Source: Choristoneura fumiferana (lineage: Eukaryota; Arthropoda; Insecta; Lepidoptera; Tortricidae). From it: a stretch of DNA of 64,000 nt. This document shows, piece after piece, positions 22,223 through 32,484 of the stretch. How positions within the stretch are numbered: position 1 is the stretch's first letter; each line of letters begins with the position of its first letter. Under the pieces are notes generated by a model. That model saw only the letters and a list, made by a program, of their open reading frames with translations. It was not told the origin of the DNA and did no database searches. A program made the translations under genes and the position numbers. The DNA lies in NCBI RefSeq assembly GCF_025370935.1, contig NC_133477.1, positions 1,250,105 through 1,314,104 of the forward strand. The letters are read 5' to 3'.

Positions 22223-23025
22223 TACTAAGCCGTTTTTTTTCTATGTCGTATGTATACCAACACCTCTATTAATGATTGAGTTTTCTAATCAGTTTGTCGT
22301 ACTTTTGAGTAAAATGCTAATGCATTAAAAATGTTCAAGACAACTTATAACAACAACATTTTGTATACGACACTGAAAACACCGGTTGAATACAGAACTC
22401 GCCCACACATTGCTGTTTTTTGATAAGTATACTTGGTTTTTGTTAGCATTAGAAAGAAAGTAAACAATCTTGACGAGTATTTTTATCTTTGAGTATTTAT
22501 CTAGAATGGAGCAGCCTTGAAGCGCATTTCCCCTCTGTCACAGGTATGAACCCGCCGGGTATACTCGTTTAATAAAACTGTTTCGCTCTCCTCTCGTGAT
22601 ATTTCGGAACCGTACATGTCAGTGAACAGAGCTCTGACAAAAATGACTGGGGGCTTAAAAAAGGTCTGACACGTCGAGTCTACAATAAAACATAACTTTT
22701 CATAGGAAAGTATTTTCTACGTAATTATTGATGTTTTATCAGTAAAAATACGATAAGCTTATAATATTGTTATTGAGGTCAGTGTGGCCAACATTTTATA
22801 AACGTGGACAATTTGGCAATTTTAATATTTTTATATAGGTACCTATCTAGTATAGATTAATTGAATTTTTTATTGCTATTATGAATTATACATTTATCAC
22901 ATTCTTTGATTGACATCATCAATGTAGACTAAGGCCAGACGCCGACTGCAATTTTTTTCACCTCGTTCGAGTACTGTTGAGTTATGGAATTTATTGAACG
23001 AACGATTTTATTTATATGTTGGAGT
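22223..23025. other. No gene seen
   Basis: AT-rich sequence. No repeat partner in the window was found. Confidence 0.3.
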
Positions 23026-23027
23026 AT

Positions 23028-23250
23028 AGCCATAGAGTATAGTGCTATATGACGCAAGTTACACTTTTAAAAGCCACAAGCGTTGCTTCGCCAGTGTCTC
23101 GGTACAGAGAAACTATAGTAGTATCGCTCGCTCTAGTGTTTCATTGCTCTATACCGAGATTCTTTCGAAGCAATACTTGTGGCTATTATGGTGTTACTTG
23201 CGTTATGTAGCATCATGGTCAATAGCTCTATATGGGTCTATGGCTAGATC
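23028..23250. mobile_element. Palindromic element (about 220 bp)
   Basis: Left words CATAGAGTATAGTGC, ACGCAAGTTAC and AGCCACAAGCGTTGCTTCG are mirrored on the right by CGAAGCAATACTTGTGGCT, GTTACTTGCGT and AGCTCTATATGGGTCTATGG. It is imperfect, non-coding and has no transposase. Confidence 0.55.
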
Positions 23251-23424
23251 ATATAACGAGATAACTAGACAATGTGATTAATTCGGTACCAGTTGTATTA
23301 CTTTGGATACCTACCTATGCTATACGAATAATGAGCACAACTATCCAAAGATATCATGTACCTATGTAAAAATTTTGCTATTTATAAAGCTTTTTATTTG
23401 GGTTTGGGTTTGGGTGTTTTTTTT

Positions 23425-23554
23425 TATTTGGGTTCGGGGGACGTTACCTCGTTATCGTTATGATAAATTAATATATTTAGCTTGAAAAAGATATTTACCA
23501 TTGTCTTTAAATTTTTTAATGTTATTTATTGGTATTAAAATTTTTTTTATTTAA
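23425..23554 (+). pseudogene. nad1: Nuclear mitochondrial copy: nad1 3' end
   Basis: With the invertebrate mitochondrial code the plus strand reads the conserved NADH dehydrogenase subunit 1 C-terminus: WVRGTLPRYRYDKLIYLAWK and LPLSLNF, ending at TAA 23,552-23,554. The Trp after LA is TGA, so the standard code would stop there. Only about 40 codons are present; upstream a T/G-rich stretch replaces the rest of the gene. Together with the tRNA and cob fragments it is one colinear mitochondrial insert and is not expressed as nad1 in the nucleus. Confidence 0.92.
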
Positions 23555-23564
23555 TTAAACTTTT

Positions 23565-23571
23565 TTAGTAT
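23565..23571 (-). promoter_or_regulatory. Lepidopteran ATACTAA spacer motif (in mitochondrial insert)
   Basis: The minus strand reads ATACTAA between the tRNA-Ser(UCN) and nad1 parts. This 7-bp motif in this spacer is conserved in lepidopteran mitochondrial genomes and is thought to bind the transcription termination factor. It supports the taxonomic call. Confidence 0.85.
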
Positions 23572-23572
23572 A

Positions 23573-23638
23573 AATTAATAGAATATAATAATTCTTTCTT
23601 AAGTTTTCAAAACAAATGCTTTAACAAGCTCATTAATT
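23573..23638 (-). pseudogene. trnS2: Nuclear mitochondrial copy: tRNA-Ser(UCN)
   Basis: 66 bases with a perfect 7-bp acceptor stem (AATTAAT/ATTAATT) and the loop TTTGAAA that holds anticodon TGA. The anticodon stem TTTGT/ACTTA has two mismatches, suggesting decay since transfer, unless the source species differs there. It lies between cob and nad1 as in insect mitochondria. Confidence 0.88.
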
Positions 23639-23850
23639 AGTTAAAAATTAAATTATCTCAATATTTACTTAATAATGGGTTTAAAATAAAGTATGAAAAA
23701 TAAACTACAGTAAGAATTTGTCCTGTAATAATATATGGGTCTTCTACAGGGCGTGCTCCAATTCAAGTTAAAAGAATAATAGTTATTACTATAAATCAAA
23801 ATAAGATTTGGTTTAAAGGATAAAATTGAATTCCTTGAATTTTTTTTTTG
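23637..23850 (-). pseudogene. cob: Nuclear mitochondrial copy: cytochrome b 3' end
   Basis: With the mitochondrial code the minus strand reads the cytochrome b C-terminus: GIQFYPLNQILFW, LTWIGARPVEDPYIITGQIL, and a terminal KYWDNL before a stop that overlaps the tRNA start. Two TGA codons are read as Trp. About 70 codons survive. The upstream edge is an A/T homopolymer at about 23,840-23,862. The frame has no obvious break under the mitochondrial code. Confidence 0.92.
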
Positions 23851-23869
23851 TTTTTTTTTTATAAAGCTT

Positions 23870-24690
23870 TTCATAAATCCTAGAATCAGTTTTCATTAGA
23901 AAATCTCTAAACACTTTTAAAACCTCAATATAGCAATTTATATATGAACACACACACATGTATATGAACGATTGAATGCTCGACATTCTTATCGATATGG
24001 CCCCAGCTCTAACTGCTTTTACTTTGTTATGTTTGTTTGTTTTACTTTGTTTGTTTTTACGTTGTTTGTTTATGTGTGACGTACAAATGTCATGTCCAGA
24101 CAAGAAGTTTTTTTACCGTGTGCATGCAAGTTACTGTTGTGTTTATGAATTCGGTTTGTGTGCGTGTGTACAAACATTGTGCTTTTTTCATTAGTTGTAA
24201 AATTGCATATGTGAAAGTGCCCCGCAAGTTTTTACAGAAAAAATTATTAGCAACCGGTGAGCGATACCCTCTCCGTTCTAGCTAAATACTCGAAGATTTT
24301 GATTGAAAAACGTTTTTAAAAAAAATTAACTATTACTTATGATAACAAAAAAATGTAAATGATCATATATCCTTGCTAATTGTTACATATTTGCTTTGAT
24401 TTATTTTTCAACAGTCTTATTTTTTAAAACGTGTCGAATAAATAAGTTTTCAAGTATGGCAGCACCTTTTTCCCTCTACTAGAAGTATGGGAATATATTA
24501 ACGGTCACATTTTATGAAATACTTTCCAAAAATCCAAATGCAATACTGGTACAATTCATTTTGCGAAAAAAAAATGTTGTTTTTTTTTTATTAATTTATT
24601 TGCGTCGGTATGGCGGGCTGTAAGTCACACCGGAGAAGTATGGTATTACGTTACCGCCTACATCTTTTTTTATCGATTATCGGAAAATTC
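23870..24690. other. No gene seen between the mitochondrial insert and the BEL remnant
   Basis: Simple-sequence bias: GTTTGTTT-rich at 24,030-24,075 and CA-rich at about 23,945. No recognisable domain. Confidence 0.3.
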
Positions 24691-24699
24691 AAGCATTTT

Positions 24700-25754
24700 T
24701 GTGGAACAAATCTTTCGACACTTGAAGGAAACATCGTGAAAAGAAGCGACGGTCACTACGAGGCCCCACTCCTATGGACGAGCGAAGGTGCGAAGCTGCC
24801 GAACAATTACGACAACGCCCTGCGACGATTGGTCGGCGTCGAGAAGAAACTCGACAACAATTCAGTACTGAAACAACGGTACAATCAAGAGATGAACGAA
24901 CGCGCTACTGACGAAAGGCTACGCCGAGCCTGCACCGCCACACCGAGCACCTAGCGAAGCCCGACAAAGTGAGGATCGTCCATGACGCCGCTGCCAAAAC
25001 ACGAAGCGCGAGGCGAGGAGGTATCCCTAAACGACCGCCTGCTTACTGGGCCCGATTTGCTGCAACCGCTGCCCGGCGGCGTGTTAATGAGGTTCCGCCA
25101 ACACCCAGTCCCCGTTTCCGCCGATATACGCGAGATATTTATGCAAGTCAAAATCAAGCCAAAAGATAGAGACACGCTGCGGTACCTGTGGCGCGGCGAC
25201 CGACGCGACGACGCTCCACCGGACGAATACAGAATGACGTCACTCGTTTTTGGCGCCACGTGCTCGCCCTCCATCGCAATCTTCGTGAAAAACAAAAACG
25301 CCGAGCAGTATCAAACTACGCACCCGGAGGCGGCGGAAGCAATCGTCAAGAACCACTACGTCGACGACTACCTCAAGAGCTTCGAAAATGTAGCAGACGC
25401 CATCAGGGTCTCGCGCGACGTCCGACACGTACATAGCCAGGCGTGCTACAAACTACGGCAGTGGGCGTCAAACTCGGAAGAGGTGATAGAAAACATCGCG
25501 GAGAAACCTGCACGTCACGCGACCGTCGACTTGAACAACGCCACTGAACGCGTACTGGGACAAACCTGGAAGCCGTCGACGGATAAGATCGCGTTCAACC
25601 TAGACCTCACGCGATTGCCACCCGACGCGCTCGACAACGCGGAGCCAACGAAGCGCGAAGTCTTGAAAACAATGATGTCGGTATTCGACCCGCTCGGCCT
25701 TGCGACACCCGTCACCGTTATACCGAAGAAAATACTACAAAAGGTATGGCGCCG
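24700..25754 (+). pseudogene. BEL/Pao pol: protease-RT linker and reverse transcriptase, 5' fragment
   Basis: 24,700-24,954 encodes LSTLEGNIVKRSDGHYEAPL and LDNNSVLKQRYNQEMN, the conserved segment between protease and RT. After a frame change near 24,960-25,020 an open frame gives SLNDRLLTGPDLLQPLPGG, FRQHPVPVSADIREIFMQVK, FGATCSPSIAIF and NHYVDDYLKSF (YVDD catalytic box, at about 25,360), then MMSVFDPLGLATPV at 25,673-25,714. The frame is cut at 25,754 by a copia element and resumes in phase at 30,396 after the duplicated 5 bp. GC-rich codon use contrasts with the AT-rich surroundings. gag and protease are absent. Confidence 0.9.
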
Positions 25755-25924
25755 AGATGAAATATTAATAAAAATAGAAGCGTAAAATCAAAATAAACTT
25801 TATTCTTTTAACACAACAACTATTCTGTTTAATACATCTCCGCCATGACACTCAGATAGAGAAGGATAGCTCATACTAGCCATCTCTCATACACAATACT
25901 GCATTACATTGCTTATTTTTAACA
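25755..25924 (-). repeat. Copia 3' LTR
   Basis: Reads TGTTAAAAATAAGC at its start on the minus strand and ends ATATTTCATCT. It differs from the other LTR by one base near 25,778 (G versus T on the plus strand). The polypurine tract GAGAGGGGG (25,925-25,933) directly precedes it in element orientation. Confidence 0.95.
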
Positions 25925-26040
25925 CCCCCTCTCAATGTAATAGCTTAAACAAATTTACCAATATGCAACAGGCTTTACTTAACAACACTGAGGAAACTTA
26001 ACAAAAAAAAACATTGAAACCAAAAAAAAACGACTCTTCC

Positions 26041-29000
26041 TTACACTATACCACACATGTTCACAAACTTTAATAATATATTATTTTTCAGAGATTTTGT
26101 AAACATGTCAGCAATTTGCTCCTCAGTTCTTACATATTTAATGCATAGCTTTTTTGTTTCAACTAATTCCCTAATAAAGTGATATTTAATATCAATGTGT
26201 TTCAATCTCTTAACACTGTTAGTACTAGCAATCATTATGGCAGACTGATTATCACAATAAACAATAGGGGATACATTTTTCACATTAAAATCACTTAGCA
26301 CATTAGTCAGCCAGCATGCCTCACTTCCCGCCATACTCATTGCTACATATTCAGCCTCGGTAGATGAGATACTGACTGTGTTTTGTTTCTTGGAACACCA
26401 AGATATCAGACAATTTGAGTACATAAAACAATATCCAGTGGTAGATTTCCTATCCCGGAGATCTCCCCCCCAGTCAGCATCACAGTATCCAACTAAATTA
26501 TTGTCATTATTACATTTATACTTTAACTTATAATCCAAAGTATGTTTTATGTATCGCAGAACTCTTTTCAAAGCAACCAATAACATATCACTAGCACAGT
26601 CTTGGTATCTACTTAATATTGACACAGCAACACAAATGTCTGGCCGTGTCCCCAATGCTGCATACATCAAACACCCAATAATCTGCCTACAAAGATTTTC
26701 TGTGCCACTTTTACATTTATTATTTTCCAATTCTTTAGTATTAAAATTCTGATCCATAGGAGTACTAATAGGCTTACAGTCATACATTTGAAACTTTTTC
26801 AATACATTTTCCAGGTAATTCTTTTGACACAATTCTGTAACATGACTCTCAAAATTTTGTTTTACATGTATTCCCAAGAATTCAGAAATTATACCCAAAT
26901 CTTTCATTTCAAATTCTTTGTTTAACTTGGACTTAAACATTGATACTTGACTTTCGTTTGTACCAAAAAACAAAATATCATCGACATATACAATAACAAA
27001 CATTTGCTCGTTGTTAACACATTTTGAATAAAGACACGAGTCACATTTTGATCTCTTAAAACCTTCCCTGATCATTACAGAATTAAATTTTTCGTTCCAA
27101 TATTTTGGAGACTTCTTGAGCCCATACAGAGCCTTATTTAACTTTACAATATTTTTTTCATTTTCATAAGCACCATCTGGTAAACTAATATAAACATCCT
27201 CTCCGATTTCCCCATACAAAAAGGCTCCAGTTACATCCATTTGGTATACAGGCAAGTTTAACTTAGTTGCTATGGCCAAAAACAGTCTAAAAGTAGCTAA
27301 CTTTGCCACAGGTGCATAAATTTCATTAAGACTCAATACATCATTTTGCTCAAAACCTCGAGCAACCAGTCTTGCCTTATACTGGATAACTCCATTGTTT
27401 TGTTTAATCTTAAAAACCCACTTACTACTTATTACCTTTTCATTATTTGGTGGATCACAAACACTCCATGTATTATTGTCTTTAAGAGTTTGTAACTCCC
27501 GTTGTATAGCTTCTTTCCATTTACAAGAGTCTGCACTGTTCATAGCTTCACTATATGTTTTAGGCTCACTACTATCTAATAATACATTGTTACAGTTATA
27601 GAACACAGTCTGTTTCCTAACACGTTTATTTTGAGGATCTGCTGAGCGCTGCTCAATATTTCCGACTTCATCACTATCACTGGGTTCATATAGGCTTCCT
27701 TCTGACTCACTCGGCATGGTACTTTCAGGATCATATTCAGAGTCATTTTGTTGACCATTGTTTTGTAATTGAGAACTATCACTTTCAGCTCTTTGACTCT
27801 GTCCCTGGACATCAAGATCAGCTGCAATTGGATCTACAGAGCATTCTTCACTCTGTTCATTCATCATGCATGGCTCTAATGACTCCATTTTACCAGTTAC
27901 TTCTTCCTTGACAAAAACAATATCCCTCTTGATTTCCACTACATTTTTGTGAGGGAAATACACTCTAAAACCTTTTGTTGTTTCTCCATATCCCACCATA
28001 ATACCTTTTTCACCTTTTAAGTCCCATTTGTGTCGTTTTTCCTTGGGTATATGGACATAAACTGTAGTACCAAATATTTTGAGGTTATGAATATCATAAC
28101 TCTTGCCTGACCACAGTTCATATGGAGACTTTCCGTCAACAGAGCTTTTCCCGGTCCTATTAATGATGTAAGCTGCTGAATTTACTGCTTCGGCCCACAA
28201 CACTGTTGGCAAATCTCTGGCACATAACATCGTTCTAGCTGCTTCTGTCAAAATGCGATTTTCGCGTTCAGCTCTGCCGTTTTGTTCCGGGGTGTATGGC
28301 GTTGACGTTTGATGCACTATTCCTCTTGCCTGGAACAATTCTTTCACGTCTTTGTTCAGAAATTCCGTTCCATTATCACTTCGGAATATCTTTACTTTGT
28401 TTCCTGTTTCATTCTCTGCTTGAGCAATGAAATTTCTTATACACCCTTTTATTTCATGTTTTCCTTTTATGAAATACACTTTTCTGTACTTTGAATAATC
28501 GTCCTTGAAGACAACAAAATATTTCGATCCCCCGACAGACGCCTCCTCCATCGGCCCACATGTATCAGCATGAATTATCTCACAAATCTTCGTACTGACA
28601 TTTTCACTTACGGGATACGGTAGGCGATGAATTTTGCCCTTTAAGCAACTCTCACATGTTTCAGAGTTAGCCAAGTGAAAATGTTTAACATCAACATCAT
28701 TTTTCTTCAGCACGTCCTTAACATACACCATGTTTTGGTGTGCCAATTTCTCATGCCATTCACGCCAATCTGAGCACTTAACACTGGCAATATTAGCTGT
28801 GCAAGCACTTGAATATCTAAAATCCAAATAATACATGCTCCCACAACGTTCAGCAATAGCCATCACTTTATTTTCGCGATAAAATTTGCATACATTTTCA
28901 CCTGTCACAATAACATAACCTCTGCTTGTGGCGCAATTGACAGAGAACAAATTTGTTTTCAGTTCCGGAACGTGAAGTACGTTATCTATGGTAGTATCAA

Positions 29001-30027
29001 TCCAATCAGTTCCATTCCAAACTTGCACTGCCACCTGTCCACAGCCTTTGACACTAATTTGCGTTCCGTTCCCTACAATTACAGTCTTATCCTTCACCAC
29101 AGAATATGAAGTAAACAATCCGTAATCACAACACATGTGCTCGCTCGCACCGGAATCAACTAACCACTTAGTATTTTGGAAATGTTCGCCGGATGCACCA
29201 TTCACCACAAATGCATTACTTTCTTTGTCCTTTTTAAAACGACACTGATATTTTAGATGTCCCGGTTTATTACAGTAAAAACACTTCAACTCTGGACGAT
29301 TGTCTTTGAAACTATTACGAAAATTCTCCGTGTTATTGTACCTGCACTCACTTTGAAAATGTCCCAGTTTATTACACTTAAAACCCTTCACAGTTTTCTT
29401 ATTTATTTTCTTAGCCACAAACGCTGCACCCAGCTTTGAGTTCTCACCTTTTTCTTTAATTCTTTCTTCTTCTATCAATAATCTAGCAACTAGGTTATCG
29501 TAGGTCTGCTTATCGTCTGATGCAGATTCCCACGCTGAGATAAAATGTTTATAATCTTCCGGTAACGACATCAAAACTTTCGTAATGACAAACTTGTCAG
29601 ATATTTCTTCACCCATTTGTTTCAGGTTGTTCTGCATCTCTTGTATTTTTGACAGGAACACTGACATATCAGAACCTTCATCATACTTAAATTGGAAAAA
29701 TCGCTGTTGCAAGATGTGGATACTCGTTTCGGATTTTTGTTCATAAACACTTAGCAACTTCCTCCACATCTCTGCTGAAGTTTCACACGATATTATATGC
29801 AACATGACTTCTTCAGACATCCTCGTTACCAACAACGTTTGAGCTTTTGCATCCTGAGCTTCCCAAAGAGTACGTTGTTTTTCATCCTCAGGTTTTACTA
29901 CTGTCCCGTCCACAATTTTGAAAAGACCTTGACCTCGCAGCAACACTGACGTTTGAAACTTCCATATGTTCCAATTTCTGGAACCCTCCAGTTTCATAAC
30001 GACTTGTCCGTTATGTGTGGAATCCAT
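26041..30027 (-). CDS. Copia Gag-Pol polyprotein (1,328 residues, intact)
   Basis: Single open frame from ATG at 30,027 to the stop at 26,041. Order: Gag/UBN2-type region about 1-210; a degenerate zinc knuckle (Cys218, His223, Cys228, with the first Cys replaced by Gly215) and a perfect CX2CX4HX4C knuckle (Cys249, Cys252, His257, Cys262); protease WLVDSGAS with Asp291; integrase zinc site His425/His430/Cys458/Cys461 and catalytic Asp488, Asp551, Glu587 with DD35E spacing; RT about 850-1,100 with YVDD at 1,014-1,017; RNase H with Asp1183, Glu1224, Asp1259. Length is normal for copia. In cells the polyprotein would be cleaved to form virus-like particles, copy the RNA into DNA and integrate it. 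All catalytic residues I can check are present, so activity is plausible. Confidence 0.97.
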   Translation of the reverse strand: MDSTHNGQVVMKLEGSRNWNIWKFQTSVLLRGQGLFKIVDGTVVKPEDEKQRTLWEAQDAKAQTLLVTRMSEEVMLHIISCETSAEMWRKLLSVYEQKSETSIHILQQRFFQFKYDEGSDMSVFLSKIQEMQNNLKQMGEEISDKFVITKVLMSLPEDYKHFISAWESASDDKQTYDNLVARLLIEEERIKEKGENSKLGAAFVAKKINKKTVKGFKCNKLGHFQSECRYNNTENFRNSFKDNRPELKCFYCNKPGHLKYQCRFKKDKESNAFVVNGASGEHFQNTKWLVDSGASEHMCCDYGLFTSYSVVKDKTVIVGNGTQISVKGCGQVAVQVWNGTDWIDTTIDNVLHVPELKTNLFSVNCATSRGYVIVTGENVCKFYRENKVMAIAERCGSMYYLDFRYSSACTANIASVKCSDWREWHEKLAHQNMVYVKDVLKKNDVDVKHFHLANSETCESCLKGKIHRLPYPVSENVSTKICEIIHADTCGPMEEASVGGSKYFVVFKDDYSKYRKVYFIKGKHEIKGCIRNFIAQAENETGNKVKIFRSDNGTEFLNKDVKELFQARGIVHQTSTPYTPEQNGRAERENRILTEAARTMLCARDLPTVLWAEAVNSAAYIINRTGKSSVDGKSPYELWSGKSYDIHNLKIFGTTVYVHIPKEKRHKWDLKGEKGIMVGYGETTKGFRVYFPHKNVVEIKRDIVFVKEEVTGKMESLEPCMMNEQSEECSVDPIAADLDVQGQSQRAESDSSQLQNNGQQNDSEYDPESTMPSESEGSLYEPSDSDEVGNIEQRSADPQNKRVRKQTVFYNCNNVLLDSSEPKTYSEAMNSADSCKWKEAIQRELQTLKDNNTWSVCDPPNNEKVISSKWVFKIKQNNGVIQYKARLVARGFEQNDVLSLNEIYAPVAKLATFRLFLAIATKLNLPVYQMDVTGAFLYGEIGEDVYISLPDGAYENEKNIVKLNKALYGLKKSPKYWNEKFNSVMIREGFKRSKCDSCLYSKCVNNEQMFVIVYVDDILFFGTNESQVSMFKSKLNKEFEMKDLGIISEFLGIHVKQNFESHVTELCQKNYLENVLKKFQMYDCKPISTPMDQNFNTKELENNKCKSGTENLCRQIIGCLMYAALGTRPDICVAVSILSRYQDCASDMLLVALKRVLRYIKHTLDYKLKYKCNNDNNLVGYCDADWGGDLRDRKSTTGYCFMYSNCLISWCSKKQNTVSISSTEAEYVAMSMAGSEACWLTNVLSDFNVKNVSPIVYCDNQSAIMIASTNSVKRLKHIDIKYHFIRELVETKKLCIKYVRTEEQIADMFTKSLKNNILLKFVNMCGIV

Positions 30028-30206
30028 GGCAAATTTTCCTTCCTGTAGGCTTTCCTGCCTTGCTCGATTATTTCGAACAAGTAATATTCCTTCCCGGCCG
30101 ACGTAACCTCAAAATGGCCGACACCAACGCGCACCGGTATTTCTTCTTAACTTCCGCGCTACAGTATTCTCACGCTTATATTTATTTATCCATGCTAGCT
30201 AGTGAC

Positions 30207-30220
30207 CTGGGCCCATAACC
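30207..30220 (-). promoter_or_regulatory. Copia primer-binding site (initiator tRNA-Met internal type)
   Basis: Immediately inside the 5' LTR the minus strand reads GGTTATGGGCCCAG. This is complementary to the anticodon region of initiator tRNA-Met (CTGGGCCCATAACC), the half-tRNA priming mode known from Drosophila copia. Confidence 0.88.
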
Positions 30221-30390
30221 AGATGAAATATTAATAAAAATATAAGCGTAAAATCAAAATAAACTTTATTCTTTTAACACAACAACTATTCTGTTTAATA
30301 CATCTCCGCCATGACACTCAGATAGAGAAGGATAGCTCATACTAGCCATCTCTCATACACAATACTGCATTACATTGCTTATTTTTAACA
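30221..30390 (-). repeat. Copia 5' LTR
   Basis: 170 bp matching the 3' LTR except for one base. It holds the promoter of the element. Followed on the plus strand by the second copy of the 5-bp target duplication CGCCG. Confidence 0.95.
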
Positions 30391-30395
30391 CGCCG

Positions 30396-30690
30396 CGGGA
30401 CCGGATGGGACGAGAAACTGGATGCCGACCTAGCCCAACGATGGGCAGAGTGGACAAGAAATTTGAAGGCTCTACGCGACGTGACGATCCCACGATGCTA
30501 TCCCGGCTACACAAGGGCGACCCGACGCGAACTAGCCTAGAGTTACAAGCCGCAGTGCTGGGAGCCAAGATGGCAGCCGCCGTCGTCGAAGAACACGATC
30601 ACAAGCCCGACTCAAAGACGTTCTGGACAGACAGCCGCACCGTGCTCGCGTGGCTCAGGACGTCCCGTCGCGAGGATGACTGATAGATAT
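30396..30690 (+). pseudogene. BEL/Pao pol: RNase H region after the copia insertion
   Basis: The codons continue the BEL frame with WDEKLDADLAQRWAEW and IPRCYPGY. A shifted frame (30,375-30,683) then holds LQAAVLGAKMAA and FWTDSRTVLAWLRTS, the RNase H catalytic block. At least one frameshift lies between these blocks. The 30,690-30,790 sequence is foreign or decayed, so the RNase H to integrase linker of several hundred codons is missing. Confidence 0.85.
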
Positions 30691-30789
30691 GGAAATACTA
30701 GGAATAATACCAGGAATCAGATCAAACACATTTCTTAGGAAAGCTGTTTATTCAATGACAATCTGTCATAGACAATCAGAACACATCAA

Positions 30790-31945
30790 TGACCCTCCAC
30801 CGTTGCCTACCGTGTCGCATACGCAGACAAGCGCCGCCGGTCCCGCCCACTGGAGACCATCCACGAAGTCGTCTAGCGCACCACAAGCGCCCGTTTCACA
30901 TACACGGGCCTCGACTACTTCGGGCCCCTGACTGTCACCGTCGGCCGCAGCACCCACAAACGCTACGTGGCGCTGTTCACCCGCCTCACCGTACGCGCCA
31001 TCCACCTGGAGGTGGTACCCAGCCTCAGCGGGGACTCGGCGGTCATGGCACTCAGGCGCATGATCGCATGCCGCGGCTGCCCAACCGAGCTGTGGTCCGA
31101 CAACGGGACCAACTTCCACGCCGCAGACAGGGAGCTCCGCGACGCCTTCCAGCAAGCCACCCGCGAAGAAGCAACTCAGCGCCAAATCACCTGGCGTTTC
31201 ATCCCAGCGGGCGCCCCATTTATGGGGGGAGGGGCGTGGGAGCAACTGGTGGCCACCACCAAGACAGCGCTGCGCGCCGTGCTACAAGAGCGACGCCCGA
31301 GCGACGAGACCCTCGCCACTCTGCTCGCCGAGGCAGAGTACACCGTGAACAGCTGACCGCTCACCCACATAGCCGTCGACCCCGACGAGCCGGAAGCGAT
31401 AACCCCGAACAATTTCCTCCTCGGAGGCTCCGCGCGCGTGCCTACACCGGGCACCTTTGATGACTCCGAGCTCATCGGCCGCGCCACGTGGAAGACCAGC
31501 CAGCGCCTTGCCGACCACTTTTGGAGTCGGTGGCTCCGCGAATACCTGCCCACGCTTCAATACCGGCGGTAGCACCACGGACGCGGCGCCCCGATCGCGG
31601 TCGACGACATCGTCCTCGTCGTGGACGGCACGCTACCACGCAACACATGGCCGCGGGGACGCGTCATCGCCACCTACCCGGGACCGGACGGCGTGACCAG
31701 AGCAGTCGACGTGCAGACGAAGGGCGGAGTCCTGAGAAGGCCTACCAAGAAGCTGGTGATCCTGCCAACGCAGCCAGACGTTCTACACGACGGGCTTTCT
31801 GCAACGCTCACCCGAGCATCAGTACGGGCACGGACTCATTTACCGACCTTGGGCTTATGACAAGAAAATTTGTACGCGCAATGACTCATTTACCGACCAC
31901 GGGTTTCATGACGAGCACATTAAGGTCGAGGGTTTTATTTGGGGG
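30790..31945 (+). pseudogene. BEL/Pao pol: integrase and C-terminal domain
   Basis: Frames together give YTGLDYFGPL and RYVALFTRLTVRAIHLEVV, then ELWSDNGTNF (second Asp), WRFIPAGAPFMGGGAWEQLV (catalytic Glu), and a stop after LLAEAEYTVNS at 31,354-31,356. Downstream IAVDPDEPEAITPNNFLLGG and ADHFWSRWLREYLPTL continue in a different frame. 31,600-31,800 encodes RGRVIATYPGPDGVTRAVDV and LRRPTKKLVILP, the BEL C-terminus. Several frameshifts and an in-frame stop make it dead. A G-run at about 31,942-31,947 may be the polypurine tract. No LTR could be delimited. Confidence 0.88.
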
Positions 31946-31959
31946 GTTGCAATCGAGGT

Positions 31960-32480
31960 AGCCTGCATGTTACGACACTGTTTACGAGCAAGTGTGATGA
32001 AAAATATTAAGATATGAACGGATCCGTGATGTACTAAAATGTAGGGCACTTAGGACATTCTAGAAAAGGTAAAATAGGTCTAATAAAAATGCGACCGTTT
32101 TCGAGATATTTCGACTTTTTATAGATGTTGATGTTTAAGTTTCAATTTCATTCTTTGGCCTCTGTGTATAGATATTTGTACGTATTTACAACCATACACT
32201 TGTCGGCTTTGCTAAGAGGTTGACGTTTCCGTTTTTTCCGAGGCGAAAGTATTTCTTCGCTGTGTCGTCTATGCGACGAAGTACTTGGCTACTCAGAGTC
32301 CATGTTTAATCCAACAAAACTCAACAAAAACACGACCAAACAAAATTAACAAATAACGTCAACAGCAACAATAACACGAGAAAACGCACTGATCACATCC
32401 GATGACAATACGAGTAAAGTATCGAAAATCGGTTGAATACCACTTGAATACGAAAAACATGAACAATGACGTTGTGTGTT
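31960..32480. other. No gene seen
   Basis: May include remains of the BEL 3' LTR next to the G-run at 31,945, but no partner LTR exists in the window. A palindromic word GTATTTCTTCGC...GCGACGAAGTAC lies at about 32,249-32,287. Confidence 0.3.
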
Positions 32481-32484
32481 ACTG

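Larger units (their letters stand above)
25755..30390 (-). mobile_element. Ty1/copia LTR retrotransposon, near-intact
   Basis: Complete element of 4,636 bp on the minus strand: two 170-bp LTRs (25,755-25,924 and 30,221-30,390) with one mismatch seen, a 5-bp target duplication CGCCG (25,750-25,754 and 30,391-30,395), a primer-binding site, a polypurine tract and one uninterrupted gag-pol frame. It interrupts a BEL/Pao pol gene. The near-identical LTRs and open frame argue for a recent insertion. Confidence 0.97.

Noticed and set aside
23665..23874. Minus-strand open frame rich in Asn, Tyr and Phe
   Set aside because: It is an out-of-frame reading of the cytochrome b fragment; the true frame needs TGA read as Trp.
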